A stretch of DNA of 64,000 nt. Source: Corythucha ciliata. Lineage: Eukaryota > Arthropoda > Insecta > Hemiptera > Tingidae. The stretch spans positions 44,881,189 to 44,945,188 of the forward strand of contig CM075938.1 of the NCBI GenBank assembly GCA_038030265.1, in the 5' to 3' direction. The notes under the pieces are model-generated. The model did not search any database and was not told the DNA's origin. It saw nothing but the letters and a program-made list of their open reading frames with translations. The translations under genes were made by a program, and so were the position numbers. Below are positions 13,081 to 25,539 of the stretch, piece after piece (within the stretch, counting starts at the first letter, position 1; every line of letters begins with the position of its first letter).

Positions 13081-13845
13081 AGGTTCAGATAGGTTTTAGC
13101 CTCAATTCACCTCCTGAGCCTTACTGGGCTCGAAACTTCGAAGTTTATTAAGACAGTGCCCACCCCCCTCCACTCTCATATTTGCGCGTGGAAACTGTTC
13201 AGAGGTTAGAGAGTCCTTATTATTGGTTCAGAAAACAACAATTTAGCCAGGTCCGAGAAGTTGTTCCCCACCCCCAACTAAACCAAAATGATTAACCGAA
13301 ATGAAGAGACCAAGGGTGGCTGATGGCTGTACGTGGTACGTCATTACTACCACCAAAAATACGCGCCGATGAGATCGCGCTTCTACGAGGTATCTACTAT
13401 ACAGACCAATGAATGAGGACGGGGAAGTAAGAATTGTTCAAAAATTCAATAAATCGCCAAAACATTCTGCCACCACGCCCTATCAAACCCTCCACACAAT
13501 ATCTGTGTGCACACTAGCCGTTTTCGGACAATGAAAGATGGCACAAATTCATGGGAACCCGAACGGCGTAAAAATCTATAAACAACATGGAACCACTATT
13601 TGACGTGAAATAACTCTGCGGGGGGGGGGGAGCCCCTGATGTCCGCGGCTAGCACTACCCAGAGGTTTTGGCACGACGACCCCGAATATCCGGAAGACGC
13701 ATTCAACCCCCTAATCTCCCAGACTAGCACCTCTTGACCTCATTGGCGCGTATTCCGTGTGACTGTGCCCAAGGTGGCCCCAGCTTAGTGATCAAATTGC
13801 CAGTTTTTGCCAAAAATCACAGTTTTAGAGCATACTCAAATCTCC

Positions 13846-13982
13846 AGGTCCGTTCCATTGTTTTGCTTGTGCTACACCAGTGTAGAAAACCATGTGATTC
13901 CATTGACTTATTCTGAAAAATTGAATGAAACCAGATGATTTTCTTCAAAAGTGTAGCACTCGCGAAACAATGGAACGGACCT
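13846..13982. mobile_element. 137-bp MITE, copy 1 (3-bp target duplication TCC)
   Basis: Terminal inverted repeats AGGTCCGTTCCATTGTTT...AAACAATGGAACGGACCT. It is flanked by TCC on both sides. A second copy of identical length is at 55875-56011. Confidence 0.75.
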
Positions 13983-14189
13983 TCCATTTCTTTGGTACAA
14001 TCACAATTCCGTTTAAACATTTTTGTATGCAAAATGCTAAATGATGATTGAAATACTATCCATTTTCAACTGTTTTTTTTTTTAACTTAAGTGACCCACG
14101 CGTGGGCTCAATTTGCGGCGGGCCTTAAGCTCAGCTTCGGGATAAACGGAACTTTGAACCTATGTGTTCGATCCGGGCCTAAATTGCAA

Positions 14190-14400
14190 TTTTCGCGATT
14201 AAATCGCCATTTTGAGCTAAAATCGCCCAATCACCCCCAGGAGATGAACCCACTAAATTTATTTTTATGGAGAAATCGCTAGTTTTTCAGTGAAAACATC
14301 AGTTCTCAGTTGACAGTTTTAGGGTAAAAACTTCAATTTCAACTCGTCAGTTTTGTGGGAAAAATTGCCAGTTTTGAGGTAAACCCCTATTTACTAAAAT
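14190..14400. repeat. Minisatellite family B, short array
   Basis: Degenerate units of the form AAAATCGCCAGTTTTGAGG..., about 30-35 bp. The longer array of the same kind is at 15890-16590. Confidence 0.5.
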
Positions 14401-14505
14401 TAAGCGCCGACGCTATCCACCCGTCTTGTCGAAAAACACATGTTCTATTCCAGAGAGGATGGGTGGATTGCGTCAGTTTTACGGTGATATTAGTGAGTTA
14501 TTAGA

Positions 14506-15370
14506 GAGTTATTGCATAACCGTCTGACGGTTAACGTTAACGGTTATGTGACGTCATGATAAGCGTAAAATTCAAATTTTGAGTTTAAGGGCCGTATTCA
14601 GAAACCAACCTTAACCTTTACGTCTCCTTTAAGCGCTTCAAAACAGATGACACATTTTAATAAACCATCATATTTTTCAACTCCTTTAGTAAAGGCTTCG
14701 TAAAGGTGGGTTTCTGAATACGGCCATAAGCGTTAATCACAAACGTTTAAAGTCCAGTATGAGGAGGTGTTTTATTAATTTATTTGAAGCAATTAAGTGC
14801 ATCTATGCCCTACCATGTGTTCATATTTTAGCGTAACTATTATTTGCAATAACTCTTTTTCCACCGACACAAACGGCTACGCTTATGGTGACGTCACATA
14901 ACCGTAAACGTTAAGCGTCAGACGGCTATGCAATAACTCCCTATTGCATAACCGTCTGACGGTTAGCGTTAACGGTTATGTGACGTCATGATAAGAGTAA
15001 AATTCAAATTTTGAGTTTAAGCGTTAATCACAAACGTTTAAAGACCAGTATGAGGAGGTGTTTCATTAATTTGTTTGAAGCAATTGAGCGCATCTATGCC
15101 CTACCATGTGTTCATATTTTAGCGCAACTATTATTTGCAATAGGGAGTTATTGCATAGCCGTCTGACGCTTAACGTTTACGGTTATGTGACGTCACCATA
15201 AGCGTAGCCGTTTGAGTCGGTGGGAAAAGAGTTATTGCAAAAAATAGTTGCGCTAAAATATGAACACATAGTAGGGCATAGATGCACTTAATTGCTTCAA
15301 ATAAATTAATAAAAAACCTCCTCATACTGGTCTTTAAACGTTTGTGATTAACGCTTAAACTCAAAATTCA
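14506..15370. mobile_element. Cluster of three related inverted-repeat MITEs
   Basis: Copy A (14506-14940) is bounded by inverted repeats starting GAGTTATTGCATAACCGTCT that run about 50 bp into TGACGTCA. Copy B (14942-15141) is a direct partial copy. Copy C (15143-15370) is inverted. The termini contain nested palindromes (AACCGTC/GACGGTT, GTTAACGTTAAC, TGACGTCA). Copy A is interrupted by another MITE at 14590-14725. Confidence 0.75.
14590..14725. mobile_element. MITE with GGCCGTATTCAGAAACC ends nested in copy A
   Basis: The ends read GGCCGTATTCAGAAACC and GGTTTCTGAATACGGCC. Copy B of the host repeat shows the empty site (GTTTAAGCGTTAATC) where copy A reads TTTAAG, insert, then ATAAGCG, so TAAG was duplicated. 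A related GGGGCCTTATTC element is at 50759-50892. Confidence 0.75.
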
Positions 15371-15885
15371 CAGTCACCGGCTGCTCCGTCCATGGATACC
15401 ACCGAGGTCAAACACGACATTGATGGGACCAGGGATGTACCTGTGGAGGGCAGTTCTAAGGAGCACACCCGCCGAGGGGAGTTTTTAAAAAACACACCCT
15501 AGGCGGGCCGTTCTAAAGAACACACCCCGGTGCAGGGGCTTATTCTTCGAGGGCAACGCACTCGGCGCGCACTAGCTCGTCATCCTTGTCACTCTCGTGT
15601 TCAAGGGTCCAGTTAGCGATTAACTCTTATTATCGTTTCTAAGAAGCGACGACCTCTAACCTTATTAAGAGGAGAGAGCTATCTTTGCAGGACCAGCATT
15701 TTCGGGCTTCACACGCCTCATATGTTCAGGCCAGCGAGACACTAGCTGAGGACCTCCTCAACCTCATACGGTGAGAGGGACGCTAGACTAGATCAAACGA
15801 TCCAAGAGCGGCACAATAATCCACTTAGGATTCCGTGCCTGGGGCGTATACCATGCCCCTGCTCTTAGATAGTGGAGGTTAAAAA
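15371..15885. other. Unassigned GC-richer stretch
   Basis: Markedly less AT-rich than the surroundings and free of the local repeat motifs. Short direct repeats occur (CTAAGGAGCACACCC, TTAAAAAACACACCC, CTAAAGAACACACCC at about 15456-15530). No coding frame I recognise; possibly a retroelement fragment. Confidence 0.3.
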
Positions 15886-15889
15886 AAAA

Positions 15890-16590
15890 ACTGCTAGTTG
15901 TAGAAAAATGTTTGAGGTGAAACCGTAAGTTTTGAGATTAAAACAGTCAGTTTTGAGGTAAAATTGCCAGTTTTTGTAGATAAATCTTCGTAAGAACACT
16001 TCAGCTTCCCTATTTCGCGTTTAAATATTTATTTTTGACGTTAACCGTCGAATTTGGTGTTGGGGTAAAATCGCCATTTTTTCAGTGACGTCTTCAGTCA
16101 TGGGGCAACACGACAGCTTTGGCGTAAAATCGTCGTATTTCTGCTATAAAATCGTCACATTTGGGACGAATTCGTCAGTTTTGTGGTGAAATCGCCGGTT
16201 TTGAAGGCAGAGTCGCCTTTTTTGTCATCCGGTTCAGTTCTGGGGATGGAACACGCCCGCTTTGGCGAGAAATCGTACGGATTTTGAGTAAAATCGCCAC
16301 TTGAGGGATAAAATCGGCAGTTTTTAATGCAGAGTGGTCTGTTTTGGTAAGATCAGTCGTTTTCCATCAGTTTGGGTTAAGAGCTCCAGTTTCAGAGTGA
16401 AATCAGCAGTTTTGAGGTAAAACCCTGGGTTTTTAAATCGCCAGTTGTGTTGTGCAATCTTTAGTTTAGGGGTAAAATCGTCAGTTTAGAAGTAAAATAT
16501 TCAGTTATTGAGTGAATTCTTCAGTTTTTGGTTGAAAAACGTCAGTTTTGAGTTAAAAATCGTTAGTTTTGGGTTAAGAAATGTTAGATT
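15890..16590. repeat. Minisatellite family B, main array
   Basis: About twenty degenerate units of roughly 30-36 bp, core AAAATCGTCAGTTTTG(A/G)GGT, drifting to GAAATCGCCGGTTTTG and similar. The same motif recurs at 14190-14400 and 46330-46560. Confidence 0.7.
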
Positions 16591-17038
16591 TTTCGCCTCT
16601 TAGACAACACGTTGATGAAAAGTCCGACACTCTGTATTTGAGTACCAAGCCTTTTCTTCAAGTATCGATTTCTGGGGAAAACATTGTCAGTAGGGCTAAT
16701 TTATAACAGTAGAAGTTAATGGTTATTGATGAATTACGACCCTATTTGTGAAAACTTAGTTTCCGGGTTAAGAATTTGAGAATTTAATGCGCATATTTCT
16801 GATTTAATGAACTAACAGGTCTTTTGCTGGGGTCTCTAGAACATCCGACATCTTCTGCCCATCCATGGATAAAGGGCTAGCTACGCCCCTGAATACACTC
16901 CTTCTATCTCTTATAAGTGCTCACTGGGGCCAATCATCCGGAATTTTATTTTTGAAAGGAATCATACCCGCCGTCATTCCTCTTTCAAATGAGCCAATAC
17001 CCTGGACAGTTGGGATTACTGTGGAGCCAACCCCGCAA

Positions 17039-17489
17039 AATGGGGAACTTGCACGTTTTTCAAGCACTGGTTTTTCTTGAAGAGGGCTCTTCCACAATGC
17101 TATTGCTCAAATTAAACATTGAAATCAATCAAGGATTTTTTTAGAGCGAATTTTTAAAAACTTTGAGTGGGGATTTGATAACGTCAGAGCCTATTTAATG
17201 AAATGGATGGTGTTAGGAAGAGGGGGGTAAGACACATTTTCAGGGGGACAATTTTTCTTTTTATTTGTAAACATAAAATGTTAGAGTGCCCTAATCACAT
17301 GCTTCAAAAGTAGGGATTGACGTCATTTCCCCTCGTACCATTTATCCCCTCTTGAAGAACTTGGAAATTTATTTAAAAATCACCAAATGCACCAATCGGG
17401 CTGCAACTACCGTTGATATTCTTCTGTCCATGTGCCAATTCACCGGTACACTTTTCTCCCGAATCGGACATTCATGCAAGTTCCCCATT
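17039..17489 (+). mobile_element. 451-bp MITE-like element, copy 1
   Basis: Ends AATGGGGAACTTGCA and TGCAAGTTCCCCATT are inverted repeats. Internal landmarks: CTTGAAGAGGGCTCTTCCAC, TGAAATGGATGGTGT, GACGTCATTTCCCC and CACCAATCGGGCTGCAAC. Further copies at 35195-35629, 49156-49403 (eroded) and 56295-56741, all in the same orientation. Confidence 0.75.
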
Positions 17490-17639
17490 GTTTTCAGAAG
17501 TCGACGAAATTTGGGTTATGAAAGGGCCAACCTGCGAATTGCTTCTTTTGGAGCGAAATCGGTACTTGAAATGGCCAAAACCGAGAAATGGGTCCCATGT
17601 GAGTGCCACAGTCATAAAATTTTGCCCAACCGCAAATAG

Positions 17640-18987
17640 GAGCGGGGAAGGGATTTAAATATGAAAAATTAACAGACAATCGTATTAGCATGTTATAGTA
17701 CTCCCCCCCTCCCTTATCACATCACATTCGAGATGACGGGAAAGATGAAAAGGAGAACTAAACCACCAATTTGAGTGAATCAAAGTGCTCTTGGCAGTCT
17801 TAAAATTTTCGTTGATTGTAATCTCATCCGGCTTTGATAGTTTTTTAAATGTAGAGACAAAGAAATGAGTAGTTAGGACATCAATAAAAAAAAGTCTAAA
17901 CGAGTCTGAGGCAAGCAGTGGCGACCGCTAACAGGCTCATATATTTGTGCGGTATACCTCCCCAACAAAAATGATTTCAAAAAACTGGTAATAAACAAAT
18001 AACTAATGACCTGTTGCCTATTATATGAAAAAGGTGCGGGAATGAATTTCAAAAATCAAACTCTACATGCTGAACGAAATATAAAGGACATCAAAAAGTC
18101 CATACCGTTCCCCGATAAAAATTATAAAATTTACACAAATTAGCACACAACTCAATACATTCCCATTATGAGGAACATAAAACTCCAATTTTGATACAGC
18201 GGGATCGCCTATTCAAAACAGGAGAAAGATGTCCGGGGGGGAAGAAAAACAAAACTGAGGAGGGTTAGCTTTTCAAACATTTCTGATTTTCAAAACCAAA
18301 ATTAGTCCCGGCGTCAATTTCGAATTAGTCTTTATTAAACTTGAGAAATGTCATAAAATAAAAGGCAAATCTGAATAAAATGGTCTTGAGGAAGTGTTAA
18401 TTTGTGAAAAGAGGTTAGGTCAAATTGATTTTGTATAATTAAAAGTGTATCGTGAATTAGGGATGGGATCCAGAAGTAATGACATCAAATAGAGGAGAAA
18501 ACATGAAATCTAGAGAATCAAGAGTAATAAAATAAAAGGAAACGTTTGAAATGTAGTCATGTGAGGTGCGAAATGTTAGAGAGGGGGCACAAAGTGACAA
18601 GCCTCAACCCGATCATTGGGGACAAAAACAAAACTCCAGTGAGATGCAGGTCCTCTGAGAGAAAGTAAAATTAATGAATAAAATTCATAGACAGTAACAT
18701 AAATTTGAAGAATCGTCATCGAGTTGATCGCGACAGGAGCCGACTGTAAATGATACCCCCAAAGAGCTGAGACCACTCTCAGACAGCCACCAATGGGGAA
18801 AAAGAAAAGCCTTGGGCGTATCGCCCTTGGTAAATAAACGCCCGGCTAGACAAAATTTGAAAAGGAACATGCCCATTTAATGAGGAATTGGCGTGTGAAA
18901 ACCCCAAGACGAGGTTCGTCAACGCCGCGGCTCCCTCCGAGAAGAAAACGACAAGCGTAACATAGAAAAGTGGCCGTGGATACTCAC
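17640..18987. other. AT-rich DNA without a recognised feature
   Basis: No exon, RNA gene or clear repeat boundary is visible. Polypurine and A-rich tracts are common. Confidence 0.4.
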
Positions 18988-19350
18988 TTTTATTTTCGTC
19001 GCTATATCAAAAAGCCCATAGTTAACTGTTCAACTGGATGCGCTGAAAAAACCACCACAAAATCGCCACACGCGCGACGAAATCTTCCATTGATTACAGT
19101 AAACAAGATTAACAACCCCAACTAGTAACTTGAAAAACTCGGAGCATTCGGACTGGTTCGCGAGTGGGGCAGGAAAAAATACAAGGGGGAGACCCCGAGA
19201 GCGATTCAAAGAAAGTGGACGCGTTCGACAGTAAATAACACGAGAGAAAAAAAGGCCCCGTCTCCGGCGAAAAAAAGACCGCAAATCGCGGAGACGAACG
19301 AAATTTTGAAACAAGGGGAGCCGTACTGAAAACACCAGTCGGAAACACTA
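18988..19350 (-). promoter_or_regulatory. CpG-rich block with a minus-strand splice donor: candidate promoter and 5' UTR exon
   Basis: Against an AT-rich background this block is dense in CpG (for example CGCGAG, GCGCGACG, CGCGGAGACGAACG) and holds no coding ORF I can recognise. At 18982-18987 the minus strand reads GTGAGT, a strong donor. The first coding exon of the KMT2C-like gene opens two bases after an acceptor at 9492, so a distal non-coding first exon is required somewhere upstream. Joining the two gives a 9.5-kb intron. Inference only. Confidence 0.3.
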
Positions 19351-19399
19351 CGCCATTGAAGACCCTCGCTTAAATATACACTCAGAAAACTACACCGAC

Positions 19400-21950
19400 C
19401 CCCCTAAACTAATGGCCGTTGTTTTCACAGTTGACGTTAGGTCTTTCTAACCTAAAAACTTGTCCTCGATTTACCTTAAAAATGAAATTTACCCGAGTTT
19501 TCGAAAGTTTCAGACCTATAAATTCGTCGTTGTGTTAATGGCAAAGTCAAATAAGATATCATCTTAATTACAGAAATGTTTTTAAGGCAAGAATTGAGTT
19601 CAAGGAGTTGAGCTTTGAGGTCCGTGGCGGGAACCATTTGCGCGCCACATTCGAATTGAAAACTTTCGCTTGACAGTATCATAACAAGGAAGTGAATTTG
19701 TGTTGGAATCCGAACTGCAAATTCGACCTTACCGAGCATTGGTTTTTAATACCTTTAATAATCCATTCCCCTACCTGGAATCTCTCAATATGAGACGAAC
19801 GGGCAACATTTTCAAAATGTATTCCTTCCGTTAATGTCCATGAAATTACAGGTAGTTAAAGTTTGTAATTTAAATAAAAGGGACTAAAAAAAAGAAAAAT
19901 TTCGCAATCATTCCTCTTTAGAAAATAAAATTCAAAAGAGAGGTTGCTCTTCAAGAAGTTGCTTCGCCGATTCGTTATAAACTAATAGTAAACAAAAAAA
20001 TCTTATAGCGTCTTCTTCCCGCTTTAAACGTCTTTTTGCTCTTACCGTAGACCGTAGTGAAATACCTATTCATTTTATCTAAGACCAGCATGGAAAATCG
20101 TACCCTTACCCAGTTAGGGGGGGGGGGCGTATACCGGGCCAACGTTATTTCAATTGACGAGCGAAATAGAAAGGGAGGGGGGTGCGTGAAAGGAAACATG
20201 AATACATTTAAGTAGTTTCGGGCTTTCGGGTTAGCTAGCATAATGATAATTAGGTATTAGGGTTAGTAACATCGTTATATATACACCTCAACAAGGTATG
20301 ACTGACAACGTAGGCAACTACGGCTACAATAACGGCTACTACTACGGCTTTGTATAATTAGGTATCACAAAACTTGATACAAATGACGTATTAACAATTA
20401 AGGGGATTTAATATTATGAACTGGACCTTGGGTTTATTTTCGGAGAGAACGAGCGAGGCCCTTTCTTTGTGACCCAGTGTAATAACACAAACTGTTTCTT
20501 TTATTATCAACCTTTACTCACACTGTACAATTCCGTGTGTCTCATTTCAAATTTTAAAATTATCATTTTCTGCATAAGGGGCGCAATAAATTTGTACAAT
20601 ATTTTGTTTCCAGATAGTTACGGATAAAACATGGGATGTTCGTTATATTGTGCAACCCATCAATACAACCCACAAACGTTCGCGCAATATTTATTGTACG
20701 TGTATGGGCCGGTTAAGACACAAAAAAACCCCTAAATTTCATTTTCAGGTAAGTTAAGTAAGAACAAAAGAAAAAGCAGAAAGGATCGGTGACCGAGCGC
20801 TGGCGCTATTAAAGTTGGGTGGTTGAATGGAGCACGAAGAGTTGGGTTGACGGTGTTTGACTGAAACGTTAGATTGTGGAATAATAATGAACAATGTACA
20901 GATATCGGGCGGATCCACCGGAGGGGTGAGGGGGTAATGGCGGTACTTACCCCCCCCCCCCAAGGATTTCAGAAAAGTTGATTTTTTAAGAAATGTAGGG
21001 AGAATATCACGACGATTCCCTAAGGACAAGCGGTGGTTGACAAGCTTATTCAAGCTTATTTGACGATTCTCTGATATACGAAGACTACCGCCTCCCCAGG
21101 AATTCCAATTTCTTAGCCTCACCTTTTTCATAAAGTGAGTCTTTGTACGTATGAGATCGTGCAGAATTTTTACATGTTGAGAAATGTATCATCAGCTGGT
21201 CCATAAATGTAGAGGGTTGTTTGAATTCTAAAGGAAATTTAGCGCTTCAAACGTTCTGAGCCGGATTTTCCTATCCTAGTCGAAAAAGTGTACTTGTAGT
21301 AACTAGGAATAAATTTAAAACACGCTGCGCTAAGCGTTCTGCGCTGCTAGAGGAAAACCCAGTTTTACGGGCCGTAGAACGCATACTTTTCTAGTAAAAG
21401 GGGGAAAAACTCAGGTTTTCGGTCCTTCTGAAGTTTCTATGGGACAATTTTGGTGGAAACTCATGAAAATTACCAATGAGCTCATACAAAAATAATAAGC
21501 GATTTTTGAGAAAAAAGAGTGCTTTTTACTCTTCAGTGGTTTGACCAGCAAAATTATTCAAACGATCCTTGCGATTTTCAACATGCTAAAAGTCATTAAA
21601 GGCTCATGTGAAGCGGTCCTTTGAATGGAACTGAATGTGAACGCTCACCAAAGCAACAAAAGATATCGCTCCGGCAGCTGGCTGTCGAACAGAGTTATTC
21701 GTTAATTAGAGATTATTAGTACTTTATTAAGTAGTACGTTAGTAAATTAGGGATTTTTGTGCAGAAATGGCTAAATTAAAGTAGATAGTCACAATGAGTA
21801 GAATACATAATAGCAAATTAACTAAAAACGTCGAAATGCACTCTATTAATATATCATCTCTATCATCATCTATATATATATATCATAACTATTATAAACG
21901 CTCTATTTGACAGCCAGCTTGCTGGGGCATTCTTTCTATCGAAAGTTTTC
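19400..21950. other. Intergenic DNA without a recognised gene
   Basis: The longest minus-strand frame (20754-21131) has no family resemblance. Present are a G-run near 20120, a C-run at 20950-20960, a TA dinucleotide run near 21872-21882 and a short Gly/Tyr-coding stretch at 20299-20358 (see findings). Confidence 0.4.
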
Positions 21951-22055
21951 AATAGAAAAAATGAAACCTCTGAAACGCTAGGCACAACTTTTGGTAGTCC
22001 GAAAACCACGATTTTTGGGTCATTTTATCAGTTTTTTCTAAACATCCCTTAAACG

Positions 22056-23290
22056 CAGTGGCGTAGGTAGGAATTTGTCCGGGGGGGGGGGTCATATTGA
22101 AATCTCATAAGCGTGAGGGGAGGGGGGTAATTTCACATTTTAGTCATAATTCCACCCAGCCAGCACACTCTCAGTTAAGGGCGATTTTTGGACTCTACCC
22201 GTAAATTAGCGCTTTTCTCAGTTTTGCCCGAGTGTATCGTTCTTCTCAATTTCAGCCGCAGATTAGCGGTTTTGCCCCACCCCCTCCCATAACCATGAAT
22301 TTGCGCATTTTCTCAACTTTAGCAGCAAAGTATCGTTTTTATCCCGTGAGCGATGTTTCTTAGTTATCCACGAGTTGCGGCGTTTTCCTCAATTTTAGCA
22401 GCATATTACCGATTTTTTAAATATTTTTTACCAGGGGGTTAGCACTTTTCCCAGTTTTAGCTGGAAATTAATGTTTATCTTAAGTGTTTTCCTCAATATT
22501 AGCCGCAAAATAGGGGGAATTTTCACGAATTAGAATTTTTTTGGTTCACCATACCCCCGTTTACTCGCGAATTAGCGGTTTTTTCACCTACTGCCATAAA
22601 CTGGTGATTTTTCACATTTTACCATCGCATTAGCAATTTTATATGTATAACTTTTATAGTTATAGATTATTGCTTCTTTTCAGTTCTAGCCGTGAGTAAG
22701 CGTATTTTTCAACATTATACTATAGCCATACATGGATTTCAGTTGTGAATTTGCCATTTTTGTCCAATTTTAACCTGAAAGCGTCTTTTATTTGTCAATA
22801 TTATATGTAGAGTGTTTTCTCAACTTTAACCGCGGGGTTTGCCCAAATACGACACCTTTGCGTTGATTTCCATAATTTATTCGTAGAATGGCCTCCATAT
22901 ACCGCGAATCAGCGATTTTTTTCTTAATTTTAGTCTGGAAGTTGCATCGCGAGACCACGAATCAGCGCTTTTTAGCAGCTATAGCTACGAATATTACCGA
23001 TTTTTGTCTGATAGAGGGTCCGCGGCGAAACTCCCCCCCCCCCCCACGTACCTCATTACACTGCTGCGTAGGGTCTGAAGTCCGGAAAAAGCTGGACGTG
23101 CTCGGACCTTTTCGGGCTGCTTCAGACAATCTGCCCAGAAAATCTGCTACATCTAACTTCAACGTGAAACGCTCATTTTTGGAGATTTTATGGGGCTCTT
23201 CGTTATGGTACTAGTGCTCCTTCGTTCGTATACTTGTAGCTCTGGGAGGGGATCTATCCACCATATCCCCCCCCCGTACCTACGCCCCTG
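22056..23290. mobile_element. 1235-bp hAT-type non-autonomous transposon with an internal minisatellite
   Basis: The ends CAGTGGCGTAGGTA and TACCTACGCCCCTG are inverted repeats with G/C runs just inside. Flanks CTTAAACG (22048-22055) and CCTAAACG (23291-23298) form an 8-bp target duplication with one mismatch, typical of hAT. The interior (about 22150-22990) is a degenerate array of TCAATTTTAGCCGCGAATTAGCG-like units (family A). No transposase frame. Confidence 0.75.
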
Positions 23291-23373
23291 CCTAAACGAG
23301 TGGCTTATTTAGAGGAAATCCTTCTCGTACTAAATTTCCTACGCCTTTCGTGAATACATTGGTTTTCCACGGC

Positions 23374-24076
23374 CAGGGCCGAAACTAGGGAGGGGCAAAG
23401 GGGGCAAGTGCCCCCGACGACAACTTTGGGGGGGCGGCTTGCAATTTTGTAAGTTACAAAAAGTTACAAATTTGTAGGTTGTTTACATAGCAACATGCCT
23501 TTAATTGGTTTAAAAGCTACACAACTTGCAAAATTTGTAACTTTTGTAGGTATGGAGGGTCGCCCGAAAAGACTATTTACCCGCTTTTCGGATAAAAAAA
23601 TCGCCTCGACACCTCACCAGTTTGTCACTCTCTATCATGTTAAATGTACAGTCCCTCGGTTGTTTCCCCCCGAAAAGGCGAAAACCGCTTTTTGGATTCC
23701 GCCATCAGTATGTCACTGCACTTAGGCCCAGTGGTTGGTGGTGGAATAACTTCTAATGCGGGGGTGTCAAACTCAAATTCTCGGTTGGCCGCACGAGTCC
23801 CCCGCCCACCTTTTATTATTAAAACAGAGACGCAAGAACCTAGAAGTAAAGGGCTCGAAAAAAGGCAGTTAACTAACAAAATGATGAGAAACTTTTTAGA
23901 GACCAAGATCCTATACGGAGGGGTTTCACCTAACTTGTATTAATCCTACCACCGATTCGAAAGTGATTGAAGGTGACTATTACTGGATTTGGGAACTGGA
24001 ATGAGGAGGGGGGGGATAAAGGCGGCAAAATAGAGCTTGCCCCCCCCCCCTTAGAAAATCCCTAGTTTTGGCCCTG
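23374..24076. mobile_element. 703-bp hAT-type MITE with an exact 8-bp target duplication
   Basis: Inverted ends CAGGGCCGAAACTAGGGA and TCCCTAGTTTTGGCCCTG. TCCACGGC is duplicated exactly at 23366-23373 and 24077-24084. The internal frames look non-coding. It sits in the same older repeat copy as the element at 22056-23290. Confidence 0.85.
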
Positions 24077-24956
24077 TCCACGGCCAATACGGAGCACGAT
24101 AAAACCTTTCGGGCCTTTTTTTCTAAAATTTTGAAAGTCTTAAAATCACCTGTTTCCGACCAATCTATGTTCCGAGAGCTTCATTTCAGACCATCAACCT
24201 TCTTTCCATTAGCTTACCCAACTTTTTCAAGCCCCTCCGCCACGGTTTCGATGCCCTCTATTCTAGATTTTCTATAAAAAAAAAACTAACCATTTTGCCT
24301 CCAGAAAACGATAATTTATGCGTTAAACTTGATGTTCTGGTACTTCTGGTGTCCTGCGACTCCCTAGCGTCGGTAACTGGTAATTTGTAGGGTAAAAGCC
24401 TAATTTGACTGGACTAATACTGCATATAGATGTACTGTACATCCTTATTTGTTTTGAAACATCATCCCAAAATTGAATTAATTTTGGAATCGTTGGAATG
24501 ATGTGTAACATGAGGGTGTTGGTGAAAAGGGCGGGGGTGGGGGTGGGGTCATTGGCATTACCCCCCCCCCCCTAGAATTTAGAACTGGATCCGCCCCTGT
24601 GACCCACCAAACCAATTTTTTTTTTAGATTGTGCGTTTGTGGTGGGTTTATAATCACTATTTCACAATGTTCCTCTTCACATTATTTCGCTCCCTGACCA
24701 GGAACCCGAAGTGCTTATTTTTTTATCACATTCTGGTTTTGGGAATCTAATGCGATGTACATGCACCCCAGTGCTGGCCAAAGGCGGATCTGAAGCGGAA
24801 TTGAGGGGGGGGGGGTCACTTGAAAAATTTGACGACGATGGGGGGGGGGATATAATAGAGGGCATGAAATTTGAAAAAATCGCCAAATTTCACTTGTTTA
24901 TTCTAGGTTTGGGGGAGAGAATGTAGCAATAGGCCTTTGAAACATGCTGACCAACC

Positions 24957-25070
24957 CCCCTATTCTGTAACTCTTAACGCGTGCGTTAGCGAAATAAACA
25001 AGATGAATAATTGAAAGTAATCAGCTGAGAAATTTAGCTAACGCACGCGTTAAGAGTTACAGAATAGGGG
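24957..25070. mobile_element. 114-bp perfect foldback element
   Basis: Two 34-nt arms (outer end CCCCTATTCTGTAACTCTTA) are perfect reverse complements, separated by about 46 nt. A snap-back MITE is likely. Confidence 0.7.
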
Positions 25071-25539
25071 TACAAGAGTTTGTAGGCCGGAGGTGCGACG
25101 ACGGTTTCATACAGAAAAAAAGGAGAGACGTTCACATCGGGTAAAGACGCGACGTTATAATATTGCAATCTATCGACATTATCAATCTTCAGAGAAAGTT
25201 TAGTCTTCTAATGTTGGCGGTGAGGGGGGGGGGTTGATCATTGAAGGTTTGAAATTACGGAAAATCGTGAAATGTGTGCCTCTGATTTACCCATGGGGTT
25301 TTGAAGTCGGGACAAAAAGATATTTCAATTATGACGTTCAATTTTAAAGAGAAAATGAAAAAGGGTGGGAAATTGGCAGGCGAGTGGCATAGAATTTATT
25401 CACTATATGAACTCTACTACACTACACAACACTATATGAATTCAATTAATCCACTGATTGATGGACATAAAAAGAAAAAGGGTATTTGTGTTTTTCCTGA
25501 TTTGAGCCGCTTATGAACAATTTCTATTTTCTAATTTTA

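Noticed and set aside
20754..21131. 125-aa minus-strand open frame
   Set aside because: Passes through a C-run and repeat-like DNA; composition and content look random.
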